This document shows positions 6,941 through 7,550 of a DNA stretch of 7,550 nt, in pieces. Under the pieces are notes generated by a model. It was not told where the DNA came from and did no database searches. It worked only from the letters and a program-made list of their open reading frames with translations. Both the position numbers and the translations under genes were made by a program. The DNA comes from Burkholderiales bacterium (GTDB lineage: Bacteria; Pseudomonadota; Gammaproteobacteria; Burkholderiales; Burkholderiaceae): assembly GCA_903643055.1 (NCBI GenBank), contig CAHJWV010000729.1:1-7550 (forward strand), in the 5' to 3' direction. Numbering within the stretch: the first letter of the stretch is position 1; each line of letters opens with the position of its first letter.

Positions 6941-7476
6941 TCGAGATGCTGAGCTGCCTGCAGGGTTTCCGACACGTCGAGACCGCCATTGCAAAGATCT
7001 TGGCTGTGTGCATGCCATTGCGGGAGGTTTTCATCGCGGAGTTTCTGCGTACGGTGGAGTACATCGTTAAGCGGGGACTTCGCAGCGACTATTCCAGCAA
7101 GCGGGGCAACCTCTTCGCACTGAGAGGCAACCTGCTCATGGCGCTCCACTTGCAGCAGAACTTGCATCGGGCTGACCGCTTCTTCACCGAGCACGACGAA
7201 TTTTCGATCGACCGCCCGGAGAACCGCTTGCTGCATGCAGCTCTATGGCGCGTCTTAACCGTGTCTGCGTCGCAGACGAACCAGCGGTTGGCACGAGAGC
7301 TGAGATTCGTGTTCGCGGATATTCCGATGTCCACGCAACCCCGGGTTGATTTTCAGCGGGTGTGCCTTGACCGGGGGATGGGCCACTACGCAGGTGCGTT
7401 GTCCTGGGCCCGACTCATCCTCGATGAGAAGTCTCCCTTGACCGGCACGGGTGGGCACTGTGCGCCTTCCTTGTTG
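6638..7476 (+). pseudogene. mcrC: McrC-like restriction subunit, fused at the start, frameshifted and truncated
   Basis: McrC is the nuclease partner of McrB. Its N-terminus is recognisable from GTG 6638 (SGITVYEFDAL, HHIPAAVYEWL, RGRRIVQVTSFVGVI, NGFQIEVLPK). At about 6892 homology moves to the -1 frame and continues as VGKAIGG, LLIEMLSCLQGF, MPLREVFIAEFL, RPENRLLHAALWR, RGMGHYAGALSWARLIL and SPLTGTGGH up to 7475. Adding one G, so that AAGTGGGC reads AAGGTGGGC, restores a single frame. About 280 residues of a protein usually well over 400 are present. The C-terminal half, which carries the PD-(D/E)xK catalytic residues in McrC, is absent because the sequence changes abruptly to an insertion-sequence-like end. 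GTG 6638 could be the original start codon of mcrC, but it now lies inside the mcrB frame with no ribosome binding site. Three independent lesions make this a clear pseudogene unless the sequence or assembly is wrong. Confidence 0.85.
6890..6895 (+). other. One-base deletion (-1 frameshift) in mcrC
   Basis: The upstream frame reads TTG CCC AAG TGG GCA, while McrC homology continues as GTG GGC AAA from base 6892. The G of AAG is thus needed twice. The bases do not form a usual X-XXY-YYZ slippery heptamer, so a lost G is more likely than programmed shifting. The upstream frame then stops at 6938-6940. Confidence 0.8.
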
Positions 7477-7550
7477 GGCTCTTCGCGCAATTTAGTGTGA
7501 TCGAACGTTGACAGGTGCCAGATCAAGGCAACGGTAGAGTAGGCGAACGA
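7476..7550. mobile_element. Probable terminal end of an ISL3-type insertion sequence
   Basis: McrC homology ends at the Leu codons at 7471-7476, and the next bases are GGCTCTTCGCGCAATTTAG. This resembles the terminal inverted repeats of ISL3-family elements, which I recall as starting GGCTCTTCCG in IS31831. The remaining bases to 7550 hold no recognisable coding sequence, as expected for the non-coding margin of such an element. The McrC frame reads ten codons into it and stops at 7498-7500. The transposase and the other end lie outside the window, so orientation and target duplication cannot be seen. Confidence 0.42.

Noticed and set aside
1..7550. tRNA, rRNA, CRISPR array, intergenic promoter or terminator
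   Set aside because: Coding sequence fills nearly the whole window. No gap over 50 bases exists before 7500, no regularly spaced repeats were seen, and no GC hairpin followed by a T run was noticed.

Overview
This window is a GC-rich, tightly packed stretch of a bacterial defence island, with every gene on the + strand. The high GC content, GC-rich codon third positions and overall protein style suggest a betaproteobacterium, perhaps Comamonadaceae or Burkholderiales. That is an impression from sequence style, since the window holds no phylogenetic marker.

Layout. (1) Positions 2-487 hold the 3' part of a YhcG/DUF1016-type PD-(D/E)xK nuclease gene. An in-frame amber codon at 227-229 breaks it just after the catalytic core. 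(2) Positions 484-3816 hold an apparently intact type I restriction subunit gene, hsdR. It has the nuclease motif, all main SF2 translocase motifs and the helical C-terminus. It overlaps the previous frame by ATGA. (3) Positions 3816-4508 hold a YgjP/SprT-like zinc metalloprotease gene that overlaps the hsdR stop. (4) A 5-base gap leads to a mcrB-like gene (4514-6940), a GTPase subunit of a type IV modification-dependent restriction system. It carries a long N-terminal region and an extra, probably winged-helix, domain inside the AAA+ module. (5) The mcrB frame runs directly into the start of mcrC, so the McrB C-terminus is missing and the two are fused at about 6638. (6) mcrC itself carries a one-base deletion near 6892 and continues in another frame. 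(7) mcrC homology stops at about 7475. The next bases, GGCTCTTCGCGCAATTTAG, look like the terminal inverted repeat of an ISL3-type insertion sequence that continues past the window.

How the parts fit. hsdR would work with hsdM and hsdS, which are expected upstream but are not in this window. YhcG-type nucleases and YgjP-like proteases are frequent companions of type I operons. McrBC would add cleavage of modified foreign DNA. The short overlaps from YhcG through mcrB suggest one transcript.

Main message. I do not see a clearly new system. I see a composite type I + McrBC locus under uneven decay: HsdR and the protease look intact, while YhcG has a nonsense codon and McrBC has been fused, frameshifted and truncated before the McrC nuclease motif. 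The McrB domain architecture is the least standard part. No RNA gene, CRISPR array, promoter or terminator could be supported.
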